A stretch of DNA of 64,000 bases from Podocnemis expansa (lineage: Eukaryota; Chordata; Testudines; Podocnemididae). The stretch is taken from contig ML682002.1 of assembly GCA_007922195.1 (NCBI GenBank), forward strand, positions 558,001-622,000. Direction: 5' to 3'. The notes under the pieces were generated by a model. That model had not been told where the DNA came from and ran no database searches. It worked only from the letters and a program-made list of their open reading frames with translations. The position numbers were made by a program, and so were the translations under genes. Positions 24,048-34,306 of this stretch are shown here, piece by piece; position 1 is the stretch's first letter, and each line of letters opens with the position of its first letter.

Positions 24048-24487
24048 GGCTATGTCTACACCTGCCCAAATTAGTTCAGACTTGCAAGTCTGAACTAAGA
24101 AGTTTGAGCTAAGTTTGAACTCCCCATGAGATAGTTCGAACTAACCGGGAACTTTTGAGTTCAAACTAACCATGCGTTCTAGTTCAAACTGACACTAGGT
24201 TCAAACTAGAACATGTTTTTCGTTTGAACTAATGACTTAGCTCAAACTTCTTAAAGTCAAACTATGCCTCAGTCCAGGTCTTGCCCACGCTTAGTTCAAA
24301 CTAAAGTTTGAACTAAGTGCGTAAGTCCGGACTAACCCCGGAACTTACAAGTTCGAACTAAGCTTTCCTTAGTCTGAACAAAGAAATTTTTTAATTCAAA
24401 CTAGGTAAAGCCTAGTGTGACCATTGGCTAAATTAGTCCAGACTAAGCCTCCTTAATTCGGACTAATTTGCCAGTGTAGACATACCC
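24048..24487. mobile_element. AGTTCGAACTA-type miniature transposon in LINE
   Basis: The tips are GGCTATGTCTACACC and AGTGTAGACATACCC, with flanking AAA at 24045-24047 and 24488-24490. The interior uses AGTTCGAACTA palindromes in place of TTCGAAACAA. The join in the LINE supports the boundaries. Confidence 0.85.
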
Positions 24488-24839
24488 AAAGATACTAAAA
24501 CTATTACAGAGAAACTAAATGAATTCTTTACATTGGTTTTGATGGCTGAGGATGTGAAAGAGATTCCCAAAGTGAAGTCAACCTTTAAGAGACAAATCTG
24601 AAGAACAATCTCAGAGGGAGATGCCGTTAGAGGAGGTTTCAGAACAGATTGATAAATGAAACAGTACTAAATCACCAGAACCAGATGGTATTCACCCAAG
24701 AGTTCTGAAGAAACTCAGATGTGACATTGCAGAACTACTAGCTGGGGTATATAACCAATCAATTACATCAGCTTATGAACCAGATGACTGGAGGCCAACA
24801 TGATGCTAATCCTTTAAAAAGGCCCCAGAGGTGTTCCTG

Positions 24840-25320
24840 GCAGTTACAGGCTGGTTAGCTAATTTCAATACATCGTAGATTGGCTGAAATGATAGCAAAG
24901 AACAGAATTATCAAACAGACAGATGAATCCAATTTGTTGTGGAAGAGTCAACAAGGATTTTGTAAAGGAAAATCATGTCTCAGCAGTCTACTAGAATTCT
25001 TTGAGAGGGACAATAAGCATGTGGACAAAGGTGATCCAGTGCATATAGTGTACTTAGATTTTCAGAAAGCCTATGACATGGTCCCTCACCAAAAGTTCTT
25101 AAGCAAATGAAGCTGTCATGTGATAAGAGGAAAGGTCCTCTCCTGGCTAAAAGATAGGAAACAAAGGGCGGGAATAAATGGCCAGTATTCAGAATGGAGA
25201 GAGGTAAACAGGGGCTTCTCCCTGCAGCCTGGGACCAGTGCTGTTCAACATATTCATAAATTATCTGGAAAAAAGGGTAAACAGTGAATGAGCAAAATTT
25301 GCAGAGCATACAAAATTACT
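24840..25320 (+). pseudogene. CR1 reverse transcriptase fragment
   Basis: The open stretch 24880-25110 reads through SQQGFCKGKSCLSSLLEFF and VYLDFQKAYDMVPH, the latter being RT motif A with its catalytic aspartate. After a stop, GPVLFNIFINYL follows in another segment. The FADD catalytic box is now FAEH at 25298-25309, so both metal-binding aspartates are gone. The product would have been the CR1 ORF2 RT domain. Confidence 0.85.
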
Positions 25321-25523
25321 CACAGTAGTTAAATCTAAAGCTGACTGAAAAGAGTTACAAAGGGATCTCACACAAGGGTGAGTGGGCAACTAAATAGCAG
25401 CTGGAATTCCATGTTGATAAATGCTAAGTAATGCACACCGGAAAACATATTTCCAACTACATATATAAAGTGCTGAGATGTAAATTAGCTGTTATCTCTC
25501 AGGTAATATATCTTGGAGTCACT

Positions 25524-26025
25524 GGGTATGTCCTCACACAGTCTTTAAATTGAAATAACGTTGATTATTTTGATTTAAAGCAGGGTAGGTTCACACTATG
25601 TTTCCTTAGATTGAGATAAGGAGCTCCCTTATCTTGCAATAAGGAAAGTCATTTCAATATAATAAAACCTAATATTATATTGAAATGATGGTTAAATAGA
25701 AATTGTTATTTTGAAATAACACTGTGTGGATGTGCTATTTCAATCTAACTGTTACTTTGATTTAACATTTTTTGCCCTTCTCCTTCCCAGGGTGCTGTCC
25801 TTTTTCTATATATTGGATGGGAGCTTGGCCCTCCTAGGGGGCCATGTTGCTATACTTCCCCATGGTGCCCGTCTCCTAAATCAAACTAGCAAGTCCTGTC
25901 CATGGACATGCTACTTCGATTTGGGCTTCTAGTGGGGACCCGTTAAATCGATTTAATGATTTTTATATCAATTTTATTAGATCTATTTAACTTAAATCGA
26001 TTTAACCGTGTGTGTGGACATAGCC
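25524..26025. mobile_element. ATCGATTTAA-type miniature transposon in LINE
   Basis: The tips are GGGTATGTCCTCACAC and GTGTGTGGACATAGCC, with ACT and ATT flanks (two of three match). The interior uses TTTAAATCGATTTAA-like and TATTGAAATAA-like palindromes, a dialect not seen elsewhere in the window. It interrupts the LINE between TTGGAGTCACT and ATTGTGAATAG. Confidence 0.82.
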
Positions 26026-26760
26026 ATTGTGAATAGTTCTCTGAATACAGTGACAATCAATAAAGTTAACAATGTTGGGAATCATTAGGAAAGGGATAGA
26101 TAATAAGACAGAATATATCATTTTGCCTCTGTATAAATCCACAGTACATCCATATTTGAAATACTGTGTGCAGATCTGTTTGACCCATCTCAAAAAAGGC
26201 AATGAAAATGATTGGGGGTATGGGAAAGCTTCCATCTGAAGGGAGATTAGTAAGACTGGGACTTTTCCACTTGGAAAAGAGAGAACTAATAGAGATATGA
26301 TAGAGGTCTAGAAAATCATCACTGGTATAGCGAAAGTAAATAAGTAAGTGTTATTTCTTCTCTCTCATGACACAAGAACTAGGGGACATAAAATGAAATT
26401 TATAGGCAGCAGGTTTTAACCACCAAAAGGAAGTACTTCTTCACACAACACACAGTCAACCTGTGGAACTCCTTGCTAGAGGATGTTGTGAAGCCCAAGA
26501 CTATAATGGAGTTCAAAAAAAGAACTGGATAAGTTCCTTGAGGTTCCATCAATGGCTGTTAGCCAGGATAGGCCGTAATTGCTGTTTGCTAGAGGCTGGG
26601 AATAGCCAATGGGATGGGTCACTTGATGATTACCTGTTCTGTTCATTCCACCTAACGCACCTGGCATTGGCCACTTGGAAGATAGGAGAGTGGACAAATG
26701 TGCTACTTGTCTGTCCCAGGATGGCCGTTTATGTTGTTAGGAGATATGCCATGTGAAATG

Positions 26761-27747
26761 AACCGTACCATGATCCTGCTAGAAGGAGGCACAATCCTAC
26801 CATACAAATCCATGGTGTTCTGTTGATTTGTTTCAGTCAAATCAGTCATGTAGCAACAAGGAGAGTGAAATTTCTGGTCTCTCAGATGAAGCAGAGACTG
26901 TCAAGTTGTCTGGGGAAGGACATTCCTTTTTGCCTGATCCAGCACTTCAGGGTCTCTCTCTTGGGGCCATCACCAAAAGGTCTTTTTGAAATAATCAGCT
27001 GGCTTCACAAAGGAAGATGCTGCTGGGAAGAAATGACTATCAAGCATTTTTCCCTCTCTTTACTAGTATGTGATGCAGAATGGCCTAAAAGAGAGCAAGG
27101 GAAGGGCGTAAGCTAAGCCCAACTGCCAAGTTTTAGAAAGGACAACTCAAGAAGACGAGGTTTGTTTTGTTCAGGGCAAGTCTTAGGGTTTCTGGAGCCC
27201 AGGGCAAAAGACAAGGATGGGACCCCCATGACTCATGTGGGACTCCATTCTTGACTTTTGCCACCCCCCTGCCTTGCCGAGGCCCCCACCAGCCCTGCCG
27301 CAGGCCCCCCTGCTGGCCTCCCAACTCCACTGCTGGCCCCATAGGGCCCCCGTCAGCCCCCCAGTGCCACCGCTGGGCTTTGTCTTCATTGAGTCCTCAG
27401 CCCCCATGCCAGGGCTGTTGCTGCTGGGTCCCCACTCCTCCACCGCCACCGGGGCTCCTGCTGCGGCTGGGTCCCTGGCCCCTCTGCCGAGCTTCACGGA
27501 GGCTGTCGTCAGCCCCCTGGCCCTGCCACTGGGTCCCCAGCCCCCTCCAAGGCAGAGCAGAGGCCGTCCCCCCGTGGGGCCCTGGGCAGCTGCCCACACT
27601 GCCCACTCGCTAGGACCACCGATGGTTTTGTTTTAGTTAAAAGTTAGTTGAAGTATGAGGAAAATCCCACATCTGTTAGTAGAGTGATATCCAAGCATTG
27701 GTTTTAGGACTTACGTTGTCATAGGGCCCTGCACAGGCTTAGGGCTG
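26761..27747. other. unassigned sequence with GC-rich block
   Basis: 27170-27620 is GC-rich, begins CAGGGCAAGTCTTAGG and has long frames on both strands. It could be the interior of a hAT-like element, but no second end or duplication was found. No host gene is recognised. Confidence 0.4.
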
Positions 27748-27755
27748 ACCGTGAG

Positions 27756-28150
27756 CAGGGCCCGCCCCACGGTTTTCAGTGTCCTAGGCTAACTATGACT
27801 TTGGTGACCCTCCTGTTTCAATATAGAGAAGAATGGTAACATATTAAATTTTTTAAATAAGGAAAAAAATTCACTTCTGTCTATTTTGGCACTCCTTGAA
27901 GCCTGGCACCCTAGGTGACTGCCTAGTTCAGGGGTCTCAAACATGCGGTCCGTGGGCTGCATGCAGCGCCTAAAGCTATTTCCTGCAGCCTGCAGTGACA
28001 CTATTGTTACCGATATTTGCAATTTCGTTGTAGGAAAAGGTTTCAGCCGTGCGGCCCTTGGGCTAATGTACTAGTCCTCATGTGGCCCTCATGGTGATTT
28101 TGAGTTTGAGATCTCTGGCCTAGTTTGTGCATATGGTCGGGTCAGCCCTG
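27756..28150. mobile_element. outer hAT-like element
   Basis: The ends are CAGGGCCCGCCC and GGGTCAGCCCTG. The flanks ACCGTGAG (27748-27755) and GCTGTGAG (28151-28158) match at 6 of 8 positions. It contains the complete hAT element at 27929-28117, so this is the older of the two. Confidence 0.65.
27929..28117. mobile_element. inner hAT-like miniature element
   Basis: The ends are CAGGGGTCTCAAAC and GTTTGAGATCTCTG. A perfect 8-bp duplication GCCTAGTT lies at 27921-27928 and 28118-28125. Related copies lie at 45344 (reverse) and 52907. Confidence 0.92.
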
Positions 28151-28158
28151 GCTGTGAG

Positions 28159-29402
28159 CATAGCAAATCATCAGTTATCGTGGCTAATCTGAGCCCTCCT
28201 GGGCTCTTTTCTCAGTTCATGTACATCCAAGAGGAAGGAAGGAGGGGCATGCAGAAATGCAGCTCCCTTTCTTCTGCTAAAAGCACAGGGAAGCTCCCAC
28301 TCTTCTCTCCCTGGCACAGATAAACTGTGCCCCCAATGCCAGGTGCCGTGAGAAAGCCCCATCCTGTTTCAGTCTGTTTCAGCTGCTGCCCAAAATCATC
28401 ACAGTAGCTGAAGAGTGGGACACCTGAACATTAAAAACGAGGTAAATTAAATGATGGGCCCCAAGAAGGATTTGACCCTGCACAATCTGCGTACTTGACA
28501 GCACTGCTCTTCACCAATACTTGGGGTTGTAGCCCTGCACAGAGGCTTGGTTTCTTTCCAAAACCTGAATTTGCAGGGAGCTGGTACAGAGCACACACCG
28601 GGAGCTGTGATCACAGAGGGAAAGCTGCAGCCAGAGTACTAAGAGTTCTTTCCGAATAAAGGCAGCTAACCTGGATTTGTCTTCTGAGACTTTATCCTGT
28701 CGTGGGTTGTGTCCTTGCCACTTTTTCTGCATAGGAAGGATGGATGCAGTGACATGGCTGGGTGCCCAGAGTGAGGAGAACACCCTTTCTTTGTCTCTAC
28801 TTCTCACTAGAAGATAGAGATGGAAAGTCACCACAAAAACTGCTCAGCAACTGGAGTTTTCCTGTGCTTAAACATATGCACATGCTTAAACCCCTTGCTG
28901 AACCCAAGTCTGAAATAAGAGATGTTAGGCCACATGCTAGGCTACCTCGTTTGTCCCCAGTATTGATGAATTGCTTTCCATGCTACTATATAGGAAAAAC
29001 ATTGTCTAGTCAGTTTTGCATGAACCTCTATTTCTCTTTGAAAATTACAGTCAACAATCTAGGAGGGCTTCACTATTAAGATATTTTCTCAATAGGTTTT
29101 TCTCTCTCATGGTTTCCCCTTTAAATTCCACTTCTGAGCATTATCAAGTGCTGTGCATTGCAAATAAAATTACATCTTCACAGATACATTTTAGATCCAC
29201 TCTCAAGCTTTTAGATTAATTAGGAATGGCCAAAAGCCAGAGACTTAGTCATGGCCAAAGAAACTGAAGATCTAATACAGATAGCAAAGGACGCCCAGGC
29301 AAAGTAAGTCACACAAAAGAGCCTACAGCCCCTTTGGTAGGTTTTAAATTTAAGGAATCTTCAGAGTGATTGAATTAGGTCCAAGGATAATTTGAATATT
29401 AT
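28159..29402. other. unassigned sequence
   Basis: No gene or element end is recognised. Confidence 0.4.
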
Positions 29403-29500
29403 TTTCAAAGCATCTGATGAAGTAGGATTTTCTCTCCTAAATGCTCATGCAATAAATTTGTTAGCTTTTAAAAGTGCCACAGCACTCTTTTCTCATTTAA
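29403..29500 (+). mobile_element. Penelope-like terminal-repeat fragment
   Basis: TTCAAAGCATCTGATGAAGT is followed by the ATTTTCTC loop, GCTCATGCAATAAAT and AAAAGTGCCACAG. The CTGATGA core at 29414-29420 is intact; GAAA has become TAAA. Confidence 0.75.
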
Positions 29501-32500
29501 CTCAAAGGAAGTTTCCTTGAGCTCCCTTGTAAATAAATCACCCAAAGTACTGCTTGCCACCTGGCTGGACCCTGGGCAGAGAGAAGAGGAGCTGGCCTGT
29601 GCTGCCCTGCCCGCTGGGGCAGACTAGCTGGTCCAGGGCCAAGACAGGAGCACAGAGCCCAGCCTCTGGCTCCAAGCTCCCCCCTACCAGCACCCTCAGG
29701 GCAGGGGCCCTCCTAGCGCTCCCTCAATTCCTGCTGCCACTGAGCGGGGTGGGGATGGATAAGGCAGGAGAAATATGGGCTTGAGTCCCGGGTCCCCCTT
29801 CGGGGCAGGGCCCAGGGCTTCAGCCCCTATAGCGCCTTCATTAATCTGGCCCTGGCTACTGAAATCCAGCTAGCACTTTTTCTTGAAAGCACTGTGTGCA
29901 GTTTGGTTCCTAAAAGCTTTCCATACTTAATACGTCTTTGCAGAAGAGTGTGTGCCATGTGCTCAGACATCTGGCTTTACTGAAGTAAGTCCTATTCTTC
30001 AAAGCACTTTGCACATTTATCCTTATGAACCTTCTGCAAGTAGACCACTGTGCCCATTTTACAGACAGGGAAACTACGACAGAGGTAACAACCAACTGCC
30101 AACAACAACCACAGCCATAGGTTGCCCTCAGTTTACATGTGCAATTCCCACTGATAAGAACTGAAGATGTGTGCACGACTTATGGGCACTGCCTGACACT
30201 TAGCTTCATATTGCTATTTTATGACCCTCTGGTGAGCAGGACTGGCTGGGAAGATATCTAGCCAGGAAGACTGTTGCTGCATTGCTGGCTACAGTAGGAA
30301 GACTGACAGCCACTCCTGCTGAGCCGCAGTGGCCCTTGCAGTATGGAAAGCGAGGTAAAAGGAAGAGCAAGTGGTGCCAGCAAAGTGCAAGTTTAAAGAG
30401 CAGGGGTTGGACTGTGATTTCCCTTCAACCAGCAGGGTCTCTGTGGACATCATTAGGCTCACTCACGTCAAATACGGTCAGATCTGGCTTTTGGATCCAA
30501 CCCTGCTCGGGCTCTAGGTTTCAGATCCAGGACACGCCTTATTTAGGAAATGAGTTGCAGAATCATATCTAAATAGCAGTTGCATTACACTGAAACGAGG
30601 ACAGGGTAAATGAAAGCCCTCCTGCCTCCCCTTTAATAGAAAAGAAAAAAAAAATAAAATCAATCAGTTAAACAACTGGCATGAGACGGCAAACATTCCT
30701 GGTATGGTGTTCAAGGGAAACCTGTTTGTGTGGGAAGTACTGGAGAAATTGCTCAAGAACAGTTCACTCTCATAAAATAGTCGCTGGCTGGAAGTCAGGC
30801 CAGTGTTTTCATATCTGAGCTGTTGCGTTTCTGGCTGCTTTGATGTACACGTACGACTGGTGGGAACTTGTTTGTTTCCTATGCAATACATACTCCAGTG
30901 TCCTAAAGCCTACTAGATCCTTTTTTATAGTCAGTCTCTGCCTCCTTGTGGAGTGGAGAATTCGCCCTACCTCAGTCCAGCATTGCACCATCCCCTCCAT
31001 TCAAGATGTACATGGAGCGCGTCCTATTTTGGCAGATGGGTAATTCATGTCACCTGCGGGGTGGCTTTCAGTCTAAGTTCCACATTTTGGATGCCTGGAT
31101 GCTCAGAAAACCAGAGGTTCAAGTGCTGGTAGCATCAACTCCTATGAAGGAGAGAAAGGGAGTATCGTGCACGCTGGCTGTGGTTGGGTGGAGAAAGGAT
31201 GTTCTCGTATGAAGCTGCTGGAGTTATAATCAGGAGATCTGAATGCTGTTCTTGCCCTACGCACACTTCCCCGAGCGATCTTAGGCTTGCCACTGAGACC
31301 CACATCCTCAGAGGTGTTTAGGGGCCTAACTCAGCCCACAACCTAACATCGACATCCAGAAGCATTTAGGGGCTTAACTCCCAGAAGCTAGGTGACTTAC
31401 TACCTTTGGGGAGCTGGCCCTGAACCAATATGGCTCAGTCGTCCGCCTGTAAAATGGGGACAACGATACTTTCCATTTCCCACCCTTTGACTGTCTTAGC
31501 TCATTCAATTGCAAACTCCCCAGGGCAGGGAAAGTCTCCTGGTCAAAGTCTGCAGAGGATAATGTGGCTCTGAGCTCAGCTGAGGCCCCCAGGTGCTACA
31601 TGGACACTCTTACTCCTGCATAAAATAAAAACAGTTTGTATGTGTGTGTGGGGAGTTTTCTCAGTGTTCAAGGCTGGAGTCTCACCACACTAGCCCCCCA
31701 TGCCATGCAGCACATGTTCCCCCCACCAGCCCCAGAAGTGCTGCATTTTATTGGTGGGGGAAATGATTCCTGGCAATCTACTTCGTGGCTCTGTTAACTA
31801 CTTGAGCCCCTCCCGCCCGATGAAAGGAGCTATAGGAATGTAAGGTTGTTAATCTGGCAACCTCCCACTGCACTGGCTATTTGCCAAACCACCGAGTCTG
31901 ATGACTCCATTTGCCTAATGTATTAGTTTTACTGGTGCGCTGTGGGTCTTCACGCCTGGGGGCCAGTAACTGCATTTGGACACCCTCAGCCAGCTGACGT
32001 CAGTGCCTGGTGGAGGGGGAAAGACAGCAGGCCTGTTTCCTGCTCTCCCCATACTCTACCCCCCTGCTATAGGGGTGGTGGGAGTGAAAGGGGTAGATGT
32101 CCCCAGGTGGCGTGACAGGCTTTGCCCTGGAGCTCACCATTAAATCGACTGACTAGCTCCTATGTGGTCAGGGTCCCTGTGGCTTCACGGTGTAGTTGGA
32201 CCTAGAGCAGGGGCGGAGGGGCTGAAGGATGTTTGCTTCCCCCAAAACAGGATCCCCCAGTTGCCAGCAAGCCCAAGCTGGGATTGGCATGGACGCCAGG
32301 GATGTCAAAGCCTGGCAGCCCCTGTCCGCCTGCAACAGCATGGGCAGCTCCCCCAAGGAAGGCCTGGCCAGAGCCCCCCTAGATGGGCACTCAGGGCTTA
32401 CCCCTTACCCCTAGTCAGTAAACCAATGTGGTTTTTTTTTTAAGTGCCTTCATCCATTTCAAAAAGGTAAAAGCCAACAAAACAGAACAAAAAATCCCAG

Positions 32501-33087
32501 AACAAGTTACCAGCAAGCTTGGGTGTGAAACTCTTCCCTCATATGACAAATTCTCATTCTCCTTCCATCAAAGCTCAGAAGCTTCCAACAATCACAGCCT
32601 GGCCCTATATCGTATCCCTATGATCCTAAAGATTAGAAATGCTGCTATCAAAAGTCTGTAGTATTGACTCTTCTAGGGTTTGTAGGGTTAGCTTTAACAG
32701 CTATATAGAAATGTGTGTGTTCAGTACAAAGGACCCTTTGTAAGTCACAGCAATATAAATAAATCCAGCCTGTAAATTTATGAAGAAAAATCAAATGAAA
32801 AGGAATCTAAATAGCAGTATTGTTTCACTGGAGATACAGACAGAGTGCTAGAGTAATTTTATGTTGCAATACTTGACTAATTAGTTACCGGGAATTTGGA
32901 GATTAAAATGACTCAGGAGATTGAGGAAAACTTGTTTTAAGTTTTTGTGCTACTGTCTTTACAGTAAACATCTTACAATTTCTTTTCCCTAAAAGACAGC
33001 AGGGCTTTATATATTAATAGACAAATGAGACCCATGCAAGGATCCTTTGTTGTGTACACACCACATTAGGACGTGCACTAGTCTGTA
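29501..33087. other. unassigned sequence with MIR traces
   Basis: 29545-29856 is GC-rich and ends in a hAT-like ATCTGGCCCTG without a partner. A MIR remnant lies at 29985-30085, and 31425-31475 (CTGTAAAATGGGGACAACG) resembles another MIR tail. No gene is recognised. Confidence 0.4.
29985..30085 (+). repeat. MIR-like SINE remnant
   Basis: It contains TTCAAAGCACTTTGCAC and CATTTTACAGACAGGGAAAC, both typical of the MIR core. Confidence 0.65.
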
Positions 33088-33088
33088 G

Positions 33089-33719
33089 GGCTATGTTTAC
33101 ATTAGAGGGCTCATTTAAATTGACTTAACAAGCTTGACTTAAAGTTGACTTTATTAAGTCGAGTTAGGCCATGTCCCCACATACATCATTATTTCAAAAT
33201 AACCCATTTTGAAATGAGTTATTTTGAAATAAAGTCCTTATTTCAAAATAAGTTAATTCAAATTAACAAACTGTTAATTTGAATTAAGGGAAAGCCTGCT
33301 TTTGAAATAGCCCTTGTTTCAAAATGGTTATTTCGAAACAAGGCCATTCAGACATGTTGTCCCGTTGTTTCGAAATAACGGTGCATCGTGTGGACATGCC
33401 ACTTCTTATTTCGAAACAACCACTGTTGTTTCAAAATAAGAAGCCTGTGTGGACATACCCGTAGAGAGTCCCCATTTTTCTAAGTTCACTTTATTTAGCC
33501 AACTTAAGTGGCTACCCTGGCTTAAGTCAACTTGATAAACTCAACTTAAGTGGGCACATTGTATTAAATTGACTTAATAAAGTCGACAACACTTAAAGTT
33601 GACTTTAAGGGTAGGAGTTATTGAATCAGCTTAAGCAAGTGCTTAAGTCAAGTTCATAAACTCCAAATGTGGCCAGGGATTTGCTTAAGTCGACTTAAGC
33701 CTCCAGTGTAGACAGAGCC
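33089..33719. mobile_element. AAGTCGACTTA-type miniature transposon, host of a second
   Basis: It starts GGCTATGTTTACATTAG and ends GTGTAGACAGAGCC. The interior uses TTAAGTCGACTTAA palindromes and is interrupted by the TTCGAAACAA-type element at 33167-33460. The 3-bp duplication is not clear. Confidence 0.75.
33167..33460. mobile_element. TTCGAAACAA-type miniature transposon nested in another
   Basis: The tips are GGCCATGTCCCCACAT and GTGTGGACATACCC, with TTA / GTA flanks (two of three match). The interior has TTTCGAAACAA and AATTAACAAACTGTTAATT palindromes. It sits inside the AAGTCGACTTA-type element and is therefore younger. Confidence 0.8.
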
Positions 33720-33918
33720 AATGTATTTACTTTGCATTTCTAAGCACAAATAGATTAGCTAACATGGGGATGGCATGGATATATGTGTCTGTACGTATAA
33801 TATCCCATTCATCCCAGACATGGCCAAATCCTTCTCCACAGCATTAAACAAAATTCTGCCTCTTCATTTCCAAGCCTGATAGTCAAATCAGGAAGCACTC
33901 CTGTTCTTCCTAATCATT

Positions 33919-34303
33919 GGGTACATCTACACTATGTGTTTAAGGCGACTTAAACAGAGCCCTGTCTACACTGCAGGGCAATAAAGTCGACTTTAGGGTC
34001 CAGTAAAGTCAACTTTATAAGGTCCACTCATAAAGTCGACTTTACTGTTAAGTTGACTTTATTAAGTCGACTTAAGGCAATGTGGACTAACTAAGTCGAC
34101 TTAGTGCAGTGGGACCATTAATTTGACTTTATTAAGTCGAATTAAGCCAGGACACCCATTTAAAGGCAACTTTATAAAGTCGACTTAATGTAGTGTGTAC
34201 TCACTAAATCGACTTAATAAGGTCTACTTAAAGTCGACTTTAAGTAGACTTTATTAAGTTGACTTAATAAAGTTGACTTAGCTTTTACAATGTAGACATA
34301 GCC
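33919..34303. mobile_element. AAGTCGACTTA-type miniature transposon
   Basis: It begins GGGTACATCTACAC and ends GTAGACATAGCC, with a perfect ATT duplication at 33916-33918 and 34304-34306. The interior is almost entirely AAAGTCGACTTTA / TTAAGTCGACTTAA palindromes. Confidence 0.88.
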
Positions 34304-34306
34304 ATT

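Larger units (their letters stand above)
22230..26760 (+). mobile_element. long CR1 LINE split by four DNA transposons
   Basis: Five LINE blocks (about 22230-22435, 22614-22797, 23654-24047, 24488-25523, 26026-26760) run in family order: endonuclease tail (VDLNYPIL near 22350), inter-domain region, reverse transcriptase, and the conserved 3' region ending in TGGCATTGGCCACTTGGAAG. Removing the inserts at 22436, 22798, 24048 and 25524 restores continuous sequence at the joins, most clearly TTGGAGTCA-TTGTGAATAGT at the last. The element lacks most of the endonuclease at its 5' side and is full of stops. CR1 elements copy themselves by target-primed reverse transcription. Confidence 0.88.

Noticed and set aside
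27167..27636. Several 130-150 codon frames
   Set aside because: Proline-rich readings on both strands in one GC-rich block; typical of low stop density.
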